Below are positions 49,782 through 63,601 of a DNA stretch of 64,000 nt, one piece after another; the stretch's first letter is position 1, and every line of letters starts with the position of its first letter. A program made the translations under genes and the position numbers. Origin of the DNA: Taeniopygia guttata (Eukaryota > Chordata > Aves > Passeriformes > Estrildidae); NCBI RefSeq assembly GCF_048771995.1, contig NC_133063.1, positions 63,261,014 through 63,325,013 on the forward strand. Reading direction: 5' to 3'. The notes beneath the pieces are model-generated. The model was not told where the DNA came from and did not search any database. It worked only from the letters and a program-made list of their open reading frames with translations.

Positions 49782-50432
49782 TGTTATAAGTAAAAATTGA
49801 TCTAGCTAAATTAAAAGTAATAAAACCAGGTTTTATTTAGTGATCAAATTCAGTCTGAGCTAGCTACAATAAAAAGGACAGTGCTGAGCCCGGGATCAGC
49901 ACTGGATGAGACACAGGTCTGACTGCTACAGCATAGGGTCCTTTATGTTTCACACAAGACTGTCTCTCTTAAGCGGTTTTTATACAGTTTATTTTGCTTG
50001 AGGCAGAGTTTCAGTGATCAGGCTTTTTTTCCTATTTAGAGTCTTACATATTTATAGAATTTCTTTTCTCTGTGTTGGGGAGAACAAAATGGTGTCTGGA
50101 GAGTGATGTACACCCCTGACTGAGTTACTGGAACTTGGCATTGAGATGTATTTCTCTGGTGACTCTAGCAATCTCAATCTTGGGTAGTTATTGAGAGGAT
50201 CATTGCTTGGGAGTTACTAGGATCACTTTGAGAAACAATTTATCTCTGGGTAAGCTATCGGTATTTGTTTGTAAATTAAGTTTTCCTCCTTTTTGTCAGG
50301 GGTGGTCTCAACATATGTGAGGTAATCTCTTGGCTCAGACTCACATGTTTTATACAAATATTTCTTAGTAATACTAAACATTACATCTATATTTTACTTT
50401 ATAGGCACAAATTACTCATATTACATATAACA
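49782..50432 (-). mobile_element. 3' LTR of the class I provirus
   Basis: The 651-bp element has inverted ends TGTTAT and ATAACA. On its right, the minus strand shows a polypurine tract AAAAGGGGAAGGAT, so this is the 3' LTR of a leftward provirus. A minus-strand TGTATAAAAACC lies near 49976 and AATAAAA near 49832. Confidence 0.82.
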
Positions 50433-50719
50433 ATCCTTCCCCTTTTATATTAATACATTAATTCGTGCTTTTCTAAAAAGCTTTGTATTTAGTGGATTTT
50501 CTTTTGATCTTGTGAAACTGTCTTATAATTTAACTAGTTTAGTCCTTAAAAACTCTTAGTTCTCTTTGGTCTCATTACTCTACTCTTCATTTGGAATTTC
50601 TTGGTAAAGCTTGTAAAAGTCCCCTTCTCCCTTTATTTGCTCTTTGAATCTGGCTAAAGGATCTGTTGTTCTACTGTGTGGATTTTCTTCTTCTAATTTT
50701 GTGATTTAAGATACTTGAT

Positions 50720-52810
50720 TTAATTTCCCTGTAGTACATTCTGGGTCTGTGGGCATGGCAGCTACCTGCATACCCTGCACTACTGAGTATATTAACTTAA
50801 TAAAGCAGGGTATCAGGCAGGGCAGGAATAGGATTCTAGCTAGTGAACACAATATAAATAATATATATCTTTTTTTACTAAGCTCTATTAAACAAATGGA
50901 CTCACTAGGATGCTTGGAGTATAGAGTTCTATTTTTGTACTGGGACATGTGCTACTTGTTTAATTTCGTTCACTAGGTTTTTCTATAATTATCGATCTCT
51001 AGACAACACTTTGTTTTATTAAATTCTCACAAACTCTCTCTTCTTTGGCTAGTAAACAGTCTAGGGCCATCTTGTTTTGATATACAAAGGCTCTTATTTG
51101 GGAGTGTTGTTTAGATAGTAACTCGAGGGCATCTGAGGTGTGCTTTGAGACAATTTCTACTACTGCTTGGAGCTTCATTAGTCAGTTTAATAGATAAATT
51201 GGGGTCTTATACCTCCAACTCCCATCTTGGGCCTATGTCGTGGGACTAATATTCTATTATTCTTTCTGCAGGCCACTCTTCCTCTCTCTAGGCCTGATCT
51301 TTATCAAAGATCGGGAATTTATTTTTCAAATCCTTTTTCTTTTTACTTAAGGTTTTATATAATGGATCCCCTAGTGAGTTGCATTCTGAGTGGGGCAGGG
51401 TAAAGAAAACAGGCCTTATCAATCTTATTGTGCACGACCCTTTCTACCACTGAGGTTGTTCACTGTATGCTTTCTTCCTGCAAATTTAATATCAACTATT
51501 GGGGGCTTTTTATTTAACCTTTGTGGTTTTGGGCTCATTCTAGAGTCTTCTTAATTTACTTAAGGATTGGTAAGGATTAGCTCTAGGGCTTTTGTTCTAG
51601 TAGAGTCCAATTTTATTATTTATTTGCACTTGGCCCCTTTTTCCCAGCTCTAGTACCCTGAAGAGCTTTCTGGCTGCCAGATCTTGTTTTTGTTGGAGGA
51701 GTTTACCATCAAAGTGGATATACATGGAGTGTACCTTACTATTTTAGTATACTCTTTTCCCTCCTTGCTAAGGTAGAACATTCTAATTACTCTCTTGTCT
51801 AAAACTTATCCCTCAGGTTTCTGAGTTATTTTAGGAGTTGCTCTGGGGCTAAACTTTTCCTTTTCTAATGCTGGTTTTCAGTGGATTTGAGCCCTCTGCA
51901 AATTTAGCAATTGGATAGTCTTAATTTTGTTGCAATTTTTTGCATCAGATCTACAAACAGGTTTTGGTCTGAGGCAGGTAAACTCTAATTGGTGTATTGT
52001 CTCTCTAGGTGTTCATATTGTTCACTTAGGGTTCTCAACCTTTTCTTTTCTATCTTATTTTTTCTTATTTCTGCCTCGTGTCTTTTTAGTTCTTGTGTTA
52101 CTTGTTTTATTTTACTCTTTGGGTCTACTCTTTCTTTATTCTTTGAGGAGCAGAATATCCTGTCATATTGCAGACAAACTCTGTCATCTTGATCTTCTAA
52201 AAGGTTAAGGATAACTGGTTCATTTCTGAGGGATAATTTGGTCTCATATTTTAAATTCCTCTGACTTAGTATGTCTTTCTTCTTATCACACACATATTCA
52301 ATAGATTATTATTATAACACAGTGGGTTCGCCTGAAAATAAGCTACAAATAATGACTCTATTTTCCCCCCTAATCCATGCTGTGCAGTTATATTTGTCAC
52401 AGGCTGAGACAGATATTTGTTCAGCGTTCTTCTTATGTATTTTGTGCTCTGACTGCCCATTTTTAGGGGTTGCTCCTTGTAAATAACACTTCATCTTTTT
52501 TTTAATCCACGTACCCCCTGCTGAGTGCTGTTTATGGAACAATGTTTTATTTTACGCTTGCTGCAGTTCCTTGGGGCTGGGAATATTGGAGCTTCTGATT
52601 CTCCTTGTCTTTTCTGGACAGTCTGTATGCTTTGTCTGCACCCATTGCCGGGGCTCCGCACTTCTGTGGTGGGCAAGTTATTTATGTGTGTACTAGTCTT
52701 GAGGTACATTGCTAGACTCAGGTACATCAGGATTACTCCTACTATCAATATTCTTCTGCTTTTGTTTGCATCTACTGGGTTGCTACTAGCAGCGGGTTAA
52801 GCCATCTTCT
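50720..52810 (-). pseudogene. Class I retroviral envelope, degenerate
   Basis: A leader-like start near 52808 has a stop at its third codon and then a hydrophobic LIVGVILMYLSLAMY. The middle (51985-52293) is a charged 102-codon frame. Near 51000-51180 the minus strand encodes transmembrane-subunit helix and QNKMALDCLLAKEERVC, the cysteine-motif region, with the following cysteines displaced by a frameshift. The membrane tail (50706-50948) has ILFLPCLIPCFIKLI. The order is that of a gamma-type Env, but stops and shifts show that it is dead. Confidence 0.7.
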
Positions 52811-53425
52811 CAGCAGTAAGAATAGTCTTCTGTGATATCATGCTAGGACTGAGCTGCGTGCCTCTGTTTAAAGATGCCCTATTTGGATAGTTTAACAATA
52901 TCTGAGCTGCAGAGTACTTTGTTTAATTTCCAGTACTCAACAGTAATGATTTGAGCTTTTGGTCGTAATTTTCCCCTCAGCCTGTTTTGGAACAAGTGAA
53001 ACTAAATTTCAGAATTTACTTCAATTATTCTTAGCTTAGTGGCGAGCCCTAAGACACGGTTAGTTAGGCACAGTTCCTCTTCTAAGTACTTACTGCATAA
53101 ATTTTTTGGCTAATATCTCTTTTTACAGTGCGTGATCTAAACTTTGTTACAATACTTGCATATTAAATGCACAAATGGATAACATTTACAATTAGGTTCA
53201 GTGCACTTCATCAGGTTCTTATTAGTCATTTACTTGGCTGTTGCAAGGTTATCTTCAGGTTGCTAGGGGGAGAGGTGACTTTCTACTGTGGCGTCCCTTC
53301 CCAGAGCTCAATTTTTTCACTCAAGATGTGCGTGTCTAACTCTTTTCTGCCATTCGTACTGCTATGCCTGTAGTTACGAGGACAAGAAAGGGGACTTCCC
53401 AGTGAGGTGACAGGGTGGCCTCTTT

Positions 53426-54330
53426 CTAGGTCTTTAAGAGTACTTTTTCATTGGGCTGTACTTTATGTATGAAAAAACCCAAAGGGGTACTTTGTGTTAT
53501 TATTCCTTGCTTCCACACTTCCTGAAGATTCTTGCTTATGGCTATGAGCAACAGCTGTATCTGTCCATCCTCTATCCTGGGGTGCCCCACTGGCATTCTA
53601 TGCTCGTATGGCACCTCGTACAGCACTTCAAAGGGAGAATAGCCCAGTCTCAGAATGAGACATGGTCTGGATATTTAGCAGGAAATGTGGCATCTGGGAA
53701 GCTTCAAAGGGAGGCATTTTACCCAGGACATTTTTGTTTCCAAAATTAATTTTGCTAATTGGGCTTTTAATGTTTGATTCATTCTTTCAACTTGTCTGGA
53801 GCTCTGAGAATGTTATGGGATGTGGTACTCCCACTGGATCCCTAGAGTGTTGGCTACTTGCCTAATGATTTCAGAGGTGAAGAATGTCCCTTGGTCTGAA
53901 TCTATGTATCTTACTAACTTATATCGGGGTAGGATTTCTTCTAGTAGAAACCTCGATATCGTTTGAGCCATAGCCCGAGAGCTTGGAAGGGCTTCTACAC
54001 AGTGAGTTAGTTTGTCTACTATTACCAATAGGAATTTATATCTCTCCACTTTAGGCAGATCAGTGAAATCTACCTGAATTCTTTCAAAAAGCCGGTATGC
54101 TACTGGGCGACTTCCCAATACCACATACTGGGTTTTTGCCCAATTAACTTTTTGACAAATCATACACCTTTGTACCTCTTGTTTTGCTAATTCATAAATC
54201 CCCGTATACTTGAAGAATCTCAGGAATTGCTCTGCCAGGGCTTGGGCTCCCCAGTGTGTCTGTTGGTGTAATCTCCCCAGGATTTTTCTGGTATAGTTTT
54301 TAGATAACAGCTCTCTCCTGTCTGGCAATT
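53426..54330 (-). pseudogene. Class I retroviral integrase
   Basis: The N-terminal zinc-binding residues are visible in RLHQQTHWG and RCMICQKVN. The core has the first Asp in IQVDFTDLP, the second in YIDSDQGTFF, and the Glu in QVERMNQTLK, with a stop between the last two. The C-terminal part continues in another frame (53426-53626). Integrase inserts viral DNA; the stop and frame changes rule out function. Confidence 0.88.
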
Positions 54331-54339
54331 TCTACTTAC

Positions 54340-54564
54340 TTCTTTGTAGTCGGCCTCTTTTTTTTTATTTGCATCTTTCAATTGCTTTTGGGGAAGGGTG
54401 TGGGGGATATTTCTGGACATCCTCCTCCCCAATCTCTGGGGTACTTACTTTTAGTAAAGCTGTGCTTTTGGCTTCTTTATCTGCTAAGTTGTTCCTTTTG
54501 GTCTTGAGCTGTATTCTTGTTTGGTGTCCTTTCACGTGGACTATGGTAATTGCCTCTGGCACCC
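54340..54564 (-). pseudogene. Class I RNase H C-terminal half
   Basis: Encodes ITIVHVKGHQ and NNLADKEAKS, the His and last Asp motifs of gammaretrovirus-like RNase H. The domain is interrupted at its upstream side by the solo LTR at 54565-55259 and resumes at 55260. Confidence 0.85.
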
Positions 54565-55259
54565 TGTCCTAGTTTAGGGCAAATTTGGGGAAAACCCCCT
54601 GAAAGGAGCCCCCAGGAAACCCCCACGGCCCCTCCCCACCCACCTGGTTCAGGGAAAAATTTCCTCTGAGAGGGAAGTGGAAAAGAACCTGTTTATTCAA
54701 CAACAGAGCACTCCCCAACACCAAAACAATTAACACAAGATGACAACAAGACTCTTTCACCCCTCTGAAGAGCTGAACAAATCCAGAAGGTCTTTCCTGG
54801 GAGTGGTCGCCCGGGTCTGGACGCTGGAGATGGCTGCTGCAGATCACCAAATGCAGGCTCCTGGTGTTCCTTGGTGTTTCCCAGATCCCAGTCCAGAGCA
54901 GGTTGAATGGTATTCAGAAAGAGGAAAGGGGGAAAAAAAAAAAACAACAGTCCAGGGAAAGAATTGGACTGCTTAACCTAACTAGGAAGCAAAGCAAGAA
55001 AGCAAGAAAGCAGGCAAAGCAAGCAAGCAAGCAAGCAAGCAAAGCAAGCAAGCCAAGCAAGCAAGCAAAAGCAAAGCCAGCCAGCCAGCCCTAGCCTTTT
55101 CTAGCTTTCCAGCAGACATGGGGGGAGGTGAACCAGATGATAACACAGCAAAACAAACCTTCACTTTCAGAGTCAGTTCTGAAAGCACAGAACATAATAT
55201 CAAACGTAAACAGAACACACGATTGGAGATACAAACACCATAACAGTCACCCTAGGACA
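54565..55259 (-). mobile_element. Solo LTR (copy B), CACCC target duplication
   Basis: Same 695-bp LTR as at 1572-2266. CACCC lies at 54560-54564 and again at 55260-55264. RNase H coding sequence flanks it on both sides, so no internal proviral sequence remains. Confidence 0.95.
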
Positions 55260-55558
55260 CACCCTGATGGCTTTTAAGATTTGCCTGATTATTTCTTCAT
55301 GCACTAGTCTTTGTCCCTGAGTATTGAGTAATCTTCTTTCTTCCTAAATCTTTCTGAAAGTGTGTACTACCCTGAATGCATATTTTGAATCTGTGAAGAT
55401 CATTCTCTTTTTTCTTTCTAATTTCTGTAAAGCTTTTAATACTGCATATAATTCATAAGCTGGTGCTGACCATCTGGCATTTAGGGGTCTTGATTCTACT
55501 ATCTCTTCTTTTTTGCCATTTATTACTGCATAGCTTGATTTCTTTTTTCTATTTCTTG
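55260..55558 (-). pseudogene. Class I RNase H N-terminal half (copy B)
   Basis: Same sequence as 2267-2565, but here both halves of the domain remain on either side of the LTR, showing the original insertion target. Confidence 0.85.
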
Positions 55559-56053
55559 ATTTCTACCTTCTGTATTTATTCATGGTTAAGCATCCATGCC
55601 AACTCTGTTGAAGTCAATAGCAGGTTTCTGAATATAGCAGGAATTGGATTAAACCTAAAAGGTCTGCCAGTGCTATTACTGAAATACTAATTTGCATGTT
55701 TTCTTATTTTGGAACCAAAATATGACCATGGCTTTTAATGTTGGGTTTTTGCAGCTAAGTGTGCAGATGCAATAATCACAGAACTCAGGTCATTTGAGAT
55801 TACAGAAAGGTTAAAAATTATGCATGGGAAGGTAATTACAGGAACTTCTTTGTTTGCACTCACCTTGTTTGAGACAATGAGTGCAGTGTCACCTGTGCAT
55901 CCCTGGATATGCCTTGAAGGTGCAAATGCTTTATTTGTAACCAAAGGGGAAATGTATCCAAATTTCTTGGGTTAAACAGTTACTTTGCAAATAGACTGAT
56001 ATAGAAACGTATCAATTTCTAAGGAGTAAAATCCCAAGGTTATAAGAAAAATG

Positions 56054-56290
56054 CACAGAATTCACAGAATTCACAGAATGACTAGGTTGGAAGAGACCTT
56101 CAAGATCATTGAGTCCAACCCATGCCCTAACACCTCAACTAAACCATAGCACTGAGTGTTACATCCAGTCTTTTTTTAAACATCCAGGGATGGTGACTCC
56201 ACCACCTTTCTGGGCGGACCATTCCAGAACTTTATCACCCTTTCTGTAAAAACCTTTTTCCTAATATCCAACCTATATTTCCCTTAACAC
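56054..56290 (-). mobile_element. CR1 LINE 3' end (copy B)
   Basis: Duplicate of the CR1 at 3061-3297. Confidence 0.92.
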
Positions 56291-56937
56291 AGCTTGAGAC
56301 ACACAAGCACATTAGTTTTTCATTGCTTTACAGAATTTTCATTGATAGGATTTAATTTTTCTGAAACTTGACTTGTACACCCACAAATATGTTCTAAGGG
56401 TCTTGTTAAATTTATTTCAAAGGTATTTCAAAGAGCAGGAGTAACAGTAACATATTTAATTTCAACAATGCATGTTAGTTTCTTTTGTACATAGCTCTTA
56501 GGTTGCTCATTTCCTTAAAATAGGATTTAATTTATACAGAGGAATGGTATTGTTTTAGTCTACAACTATTATCCAGAACTGAGTTTTGCAAAATGAATAC
56601 TCAGAGAAGTGCTGATTTGACAATCTTAAGTCCTGCAGCATTTAAAAGATATAGCTATCTATTCCAATAGATGTGGAATAGAGACCCCATCACCTGTGAC
56701 TTCCTTTCTCAGTTAAAAAGAAAAAGAATGGAGAAATATCTGGGCTTTAGCTGTGTGTCTGGATATGAAGCCACATGAGGTTTTTGAAGGGCCCCACACG
56801 AGTTTTTCAAGTATTCTCTAAGCCTCCAGGTTCCCCAGCCCCAGGAGCACCCAGTTTTGTTGGTTTTGCATGGGTCAATTTTTGGAGAGGAGGAAAGAAG
56901 GCAGCCGGGAAAGTGAGGCATTTCTGCCATAAGCTTT

Positions 56938-57218
56938 CCCTGTGCCAGGCAGAAGCAATCACTGAGTGCCTCTGAGAGCAGGCGCGCTGCTCAGCCAATT
57001 AGAAAAGCTGGTGCCGCCTCTAGGACAACATTTTTAAGAGAGGAAAAAAGAGAGGAAAAGAAGCTGGCTTTCTCTCTGCCCTCCGAGGGGTGCTGCGGGG
57101 CAGCGGGGCCCCTTCCCGGCGGGCTCGGGGGCTCTTTCCCAGCAGGGTCGCCGGGCTGTGCTGCCGGGGCTCATCCCAGCGCCGCCAGCAGCTGCGGCCG
57201 AGCCCAGGAGCGAGCGAT
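56938..57218 (+). promoter_or_regulatory. CpG-rich promoter-like segment (copy B)
   Basis: Duplicate of 3945-4225, including the CCAAT box. The T run at its end differs in length. Confidence 0.4.
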
Positions 57219-57898
57219 TTTTTTTTTTTTTTTTGGTGGGTGCACGTATGTTTGGCCAGCATCAACCCCCAGCACCAGTGCATGAGCCCACAAAGTGCAG
57301 TGGAGAGAGCAGCCGGCCAAACTCAGACTATGGAACCTGGGAAGCTGCACGTTGTCCTAATGTGAATCCTCTGTGGGCACGAGACTGAACGGCAGGACAG
57401 TTGACAAGAAATGCTTGACTAGATGCTTGGGGCAATCAACATCTTTGAAATTATAAGCATCATTTTTCCTACTCATTAATGTCATCATCTCCAAGATTTA
57501 ACTTTTCAGAGGGTGACCATGTTTTCTTCTAGATCGGAGATCAGGAATCGGTTTTAAGCACAAAAACCACTCCTCAAAGCCCTGCTAAACACGCTTCATC
57601 CTCCATTCAGAAAATGAAGCTATTTCTTCAAAAGAAAGGAACTGAAAACTCTAGTATCCAGTTCCCACCAAAGAGTTTCCAAGCCATTTTTATTCTCTGA
57701 TTTTTTATGCCCTACTTCTTAGCAAATGTAGTTGCTCCAAGCACAGTGACATGAAGACCAGACAGTCACTCATGAGGAGCAACATGGTGATGCTCCAGCC
57801 TGAAAGTTGGAACTTGGAGTCTACAAAACCCTGCTTTGAGGTGCAAGTGACAGCAACCAGGGAATGCAGATAGGGGTAACTGCTGGGGTCAGAGAAGG

Positions 57899-58464
57899 GC
57901 CCAAGGCATTCAAAGAGCCAGGAGAGAAGGCAGTATTGGTTTAACAGCTGTAATAATTCCTAACAAATACTCCCACATTTTTGCATATTTATTGGACATT
58001 CCCAGGACTCCTGTTCATGTTAGTCTGCACCTCTGCCCCTCCAGAAGCGGTCAGACTGGCAGGATCTGTCTGCCAGCAGGAGCTGCTCTGAGCTGGGAAC
58101 ACGACTGGTGGTGCTGATTTCCAGAGGCTTCTGTGTCCCAGGAGAAGATAAGGAAAGAGCGGATTGAGAGGTACTGGCGCTGCTGCTGCTCTGTGCCAGA
58201 GAGCCCCGGCTGGGCAGGGCACGGCGCTGCAGGCTCTTTCTCCTGCCAGAGCTGGGCACACCTGGGAACAAGGCATGGCAACTTGTGGGAAACCAAAGGC
58301 TTTGTGGGGGCTGCATTGCTCAGCACACAGCCAGGCCATCTGTGACACAGAGTTCTGGCACCTAAAAAGATAAAGGAGGCAAATAGCTGGGAAAGGTTTC
58401 ATTTTGACCTTTCTTACCTGTTCACTGAAGTGGCCAAAATGAAAGTTACCAAGCAGGGCCTGAT
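57899..58464 (-). repeat. Multicopy serine-rich block (copy B)
   Basis: Duplicate of 4905-5470 with the G to A change at 58173. Confidence 0.8.
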
Positions 58465-59473
58465 CCCTTCTCCTGCAGGAGGGGCCCTGTACTGGCTCCT
58501 GCCCAGGGCTGGTACCCTTGTGCCAACATTCAGCTGACTGGGAGCAGAGCTCCTGGGGCCCTCCAGGGATACACCAAGCCCAGCCCAGTTACCTGGTACA
58601 CATGCAAATCTTCAGAAAAAGATTAGAGTGGAAAAATGTAACTGTCATGATCATGATATTTTACTATGTTTACATGCTGTATAGGAGTGCAATTTCATGC
58701 ATTTGTGGTATTTTCACACATTTTAATCTCTGAAATACTGTCAGATACACTTTGATTCCTAATGGAAAGTCTTAAACTTTTAATTTAGCTTATAAAATGA
58801 AGTTACTGACATTAAATAATATGTACTTTGTAGTGCAGAAGAACACAGTAATAGTGTGAGTAATTATGATTGCTTAAGCACAGTTGGCTTGGGTCTGTAC
58901 AGGAATGTGAAATTTTGCAAGAAGAGAATATTTTCACTAAGTTTTGTAAAATATTTGAGAAACACTTCTTGTTTGAAGTAATATGTTGCAAACAACTTTT
59001 TACTTAGCAGTTTAAGGAAGGTTCTTACTTTTGAAAGCAGTACAATTTTACATTTTAAGAATAGAAAAATGTAGGCAGCTGATGAACTTCAGAATTAATG
59101 CAGACCACATTTAGTCTTTCTGAAAGTATTAGTGATATATAACTGATTCAATGCGTCTTTCATACGTACCTTTTATTTCATACGTACCTTTTATTTTTAT
59201 TGGCTATCGAATATATACAGTATGCATCAGATAAATCGGACACATGCTAAATCCAAAGTTGCAGCTTCAAGCAGATTTTAACAGTACTGAGACACATGAT
59301 TTCCTGTGTAATGTGAAAAGTAGCTGAAGCCTTTGACTATGATTAACTTTGATATCATAACTTAATTGAATGCAATTTTGTTCTGAGAGATGTTAAGTAG
59401 GTAAGTGGCTAACTGGTTATTTAGCTAGTTAGATTGAAACGAAAGATTTTCCAGAGATCACTTGAGCTAACAA

Positions 59474-60088
59474 AAATGAATGTATCAAAAATGAATGTAT
59501 CAAAAATGAATGTATCAAAAATGAATGTATCATGTTTGTAGAATCATGTGTTGAATTTTAAGAAACCTCTGCACAAAAAGGCATAGGAAAGAAAAACAAA
59601 GATCTTTAAAGCTTCTTGCAAAAAGACAAATACCGGAAAGGACCAGGAATGCCAAGACTTCAGACAAAGAAGCCCTCTGTCTCCAAACATGTCAAGGATG
59701 ATGAACTTATCCAGATAGGAGAGCAAAGGACCAAAAGCGCAAGCGCAGAGGAGAAGAGTTCAAAAGTTCAATGCGGAGGAAGATGATGGTTTGTGGCTCA
59801 AAGACCACCAGGGACCCACATAAAAGCCCCCACAAAAAACTACGCATGCCCAGAAGGGCGTGGACCTATTTAGCATGAGAAGCAAAGACAGGCGGGGCCA
59901 GGGGTTGAATATGCATAGAAAAGTTGTGTAATGTATTGCATATGGAACACCTTTGTGAATAAAGTTGGGGGGCAGACTTCAGCTCGGGGCACAAGATTTC
60001 GGAGAGTTATCTCACTTGTGCCGGGTGCTGCCATACATACCCACTTGATAACTACATCGAGTTGTAGAGTCTATTTATTTATTCCGCA
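59474..60088 (+). mobile_element. 15-bp repeats and probable solo LTR (copy B)
   Basis: Duplicate of 6480-7094: four 15-bp units (59474-59532) then the LTR-like element (59533-60088). Confidence 0.5.
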
Positions 60089-61003
60089 TATCGCTTCAAG
60101 ATATGGAAATAACTGACTTGATGGCATGAAAGAAGTGGTTTTTTGAAGGCGCTGGAAATTGGAGATTCGAGGAGTGTAATTAAAGCCTCATTAGTAGAAA
60201 CCAATTTGTTTTATACCTTGCTTTCCTTTTATTTGTTTTTCTATCAGTTCCCTGTGGTCAACAGGCAAGAGAATCTAGATTATCTTGAAACTGGAGAAAA
60301 TCCTCTCCTCCTGGGGCTGGTCCTGCTCTGCAGTGACAGGCACAGAAAGGAAAGTTTGCTGGGAGCCCTGGTGGAGGTGGCCTCCAGTGTGCTGGCTTCT
60401 TCCTGCATCTCTGCCACTGTTCTGTGCAGGATGCTGCTCTCCACAGCCCCTGCCAGCCACTACCAGCCCTAGTGTATTCCCTCCTGCCTTTGTCTCAACC
60501 AGGGCCACACAGAGTCTGGAAAATGCCATTTTCAATGGATTAGTCCTGCCGAGCCCCTGGGCATGAGGCCACCCAGAAGCCTGGGCCGTGGGGGCTGTTC
60601 TCAGGGCACTGACCCAGCCTGGCTGCTGGCCTCTGGTGACCCCCCATGTCCTTTTCCATGGCAATATCTGCCAGCAGTCCCAGACCTATGTGCTGAGGTG
60701 AGAGGGAACAGAGGCGTGCCATGATGTCCCATTGTGATGTCACTGGATGGTGGAGGATAACATCACATGTGAGTGCTTTGCGACCTTGCACTCCTTTCTG
60801 TTTATATTCAGGTGCTGATGTCCCTCTGTAGGATCCACCACTGAGTGGTGGATTGTGACAGCACTGGGGGATGGATATGAGGTCTCATCCTTCACTGCTT
60901 GAATTTTGATGCCAGCCAAGCCTGGGTCCAGACCGGATTGATTCTTGACTCCTGCCAAGCATGCCTAGTCCTCATCTGTCCCCTTCTGCTGCAACAGACA
61001 GAC

Positions 61004-61254
61004 ATGGCCACGAGACAGAGTGGAGCTGCCCCATCTGTCAGGTCACTAAGAATGACGTGGCTTCTGCTCTTCCCTGTCACCAGCAGTTCTGCCTGGTATC
61101 CTGCAGCAGGCAAAAAGAAATCCAGCTTGCCCGCTCTGCAGCAGTCCACTAGAGACTATCAGGTTTTCTGAGTGGGGTGGAGAGGATGACATACCATTTG
61201 CCATCAGCTCCCCTGAAGAGTCACCAGAGACAGCAGACAGGCAGGAGAGTTGCT
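61004..61254 (+). pseudogene. Broken RING-finger gene fragment (copy B)
   Basis: Duplicate of 8010-8260 with the same frameshifts between the RING cysteine pairs. Confidence 0.65.
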
Positions 61255-61754
61255 GGGGATCAACAGACAGGCAGGGAGACCTCCCCTCCACCTTGCCGAA
61301 ATCCAGGAGGTGCTGTTGTTGTCGGAACAGTCCTGCCCACACTTGGGGCAGAAGGCCACCCACAGGCTCTGGCTCTGCAGCTCCCTGCTCAGCTGGGGAC
61401 AGTGTTCCCTGTGGGGAAGATGGAGGAGACATGAAAGGGCCAGCAAGAGGCCACCCTGATGGTGGCACTAGTGAGATTCTAGTAACCCTTTTGCCAAGAA
61501 AAAAAAATAAAAAATTCTATTTCTCTGACAAAGTTCCTGGGTTCTGCTTTCTTCTCCTTCTAATGTCTTTGCCTGACCCCCACACCCCACCATCAGCTGA
61601 AAGCCCCTGGAGCCACAGGACCATTCTGGCAGCACCTCCTCACACAGGAAATCCTGCTGCAGCTGTGATGGTTGAAGAGCTTCTGAGAAAGTGGGTGCTG
61701 TGCACCACATGGTTATCCTGGAAGATGTGTCAGAGCTGCCTGCTGACTTAAATG

Positions 61755-61808
61755 GATTTTTATAAGGCTTTTGACACAGTTCCCCCCCAAGATCCCGCCC
61801 ATCAATGA
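61755..61808 (+). mobile_element. CR1 reverse transcriptase scrap (copy B)
   Basis: Duplicate of 8761-8814 (DFYKAFDTVP). Confidence 0.6.
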
Positions 61809-62565
61809 GAGAGAGGTGAATTAGGACAAAGCAGAAATCAAACTGAGTGAGTAGATTAGAAGCAGAAATCCTGCTTAAAATGAAGAATCAAAATTCATTC
61901 TGAAAAGCAGGATCAGACATAGCCATGGATACAGGCCTGGAAGAGTCACCAGAGGCCACCAACTAGGCAGGAAGAGCTGGCAATGCCCTGAAAACAGCTT
62001 CAGATGTCTCAGTGTCTTCAGTTTGTCTGTTTGTGTGTTCTTTGGTTGCTTGGTTTTTGGTTGGTTATTTGGTTATTTAGTTATGTCTGGATTGGCATAT
62101 TCCAGATGACTTTCATTTTGATTAGGATTTGTTAAGTACTGACATTCTGCTTCAGATGTGTAAAATAAACATTTTCATGAATATTTTCCTCAAAACAGTC
62201 ATTTTTATCTTCTTTCTAATTGAATGTCTAAATGTCCATTTTAAAAGATAGCTCTACTAGATATCAAAAGATATTAACTACTGTTGAAGAGTGCAGGGTT
62301 TTTTTGCATTGGAAAACAGTTGATGACACAGTCCTTGGTGAATAATTTCCAAATGTTATATACACTCACAGCAAAGAAATCCATTATTATATTGTAACCA
62401 TTTCCAGCATCTGTGATTTTGCTATATCTAAATCCTAAGGATTTAATTCCAGTATATTTAAATTTGCAAGTGGATGTGATTGGAGAGTAATTTTTGGCAT
62501 CTGTCCTGTCACTGTAATATTAGGAACCTTTCTCTTTTAAGTTTTTTTTGTTGTTGTTGTTGTGT

Positions 62566-62600
<35 letters not shown>

Positions 62601-63601
62601 CTCTGTGGTTGTCTTTGTCTTTGCTTGAAGGACTTTCCAAATGAGATTCCACGCAGCCTTTACTTTGGAATCTCATTGCAGCTCTAGACTCAACCATTTC
62701 AGAGAGGTCAGCAGCACTCTGTCATATCTCTTCTAGTCCATGAACTTCATTAACAGTGACCACTCTCATTAGTTCTCACACATTTTTACTTTGGTTCATA
62801 AAGACTGTTTCTCATGTTGCATTTTTCTACTCCCCTAACCCCATTCAATTAACATCAAATTCACTTTATAAAGTGATCACATATTGGAAATCTGTGTTCA
62901 CATTCACTACGCTGAAGGTCCATCATTCTTCCTGCTTTCTGTTTAATATCTTATTTGTTATGTTGATTTCAGGGATAGAAAGGTTGCATTAAATGAAAAA
63001 AAATATTAAAAAAGCAAGCAAAATTCTAGGTTTTGCTAGACCATTTTACCTAACAAAACCTAGACCATTTTAGTCATTACTACAGCTATTCAGAAACTGA
63101 AAGGAAAAACCCAAATTTAGTTCTCAGTGCAGTACTTGTGACCAATGGTAACTATAACCCCCAAGATTCAGTTAAGTAAATAAATGTGAGCTACATGTTG
63201 TTGGACTAGAAGATAACTGTTACTGTAAAATGCCAAAAAGCTGATCAGAGTGGCCCCTTGATGTTCTGTGCTATTGTTGCTTATTCATGTGAACAGATGA
63301 CTTTGTTTCCCACTCGCATTTTGCTTTCTGCCCAGGAGTGGTGAATGAAACACTCGAGCTGAGCTGTGAATTACAGCTCCAGAATGAGCAAGGATCCTGC
63401 ACAACAACAGCACCTGATCTAATTTTTCCTTTGCCTCTGTGCTGAGAGAAAAGCAAGGTAAATTCATGTTGAATGTCTAAGTTCACTCAGTGGCTGACAA
63501 GACCTCCTTTAATGGATCCAGTACAAGTGATGAGCCCAACCAACACAGCAATCGTTGTGGACAATGCGTGTCGTGTATCAATGAAAATGTGCATTTGTGA
63601 C

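Noticed and set aside
50990-51180. Functional envelope gene
   Set aside because: The transmembrane motif is recognisable, but a frameshift and stops break it, and the leader has a stop at its third codon.
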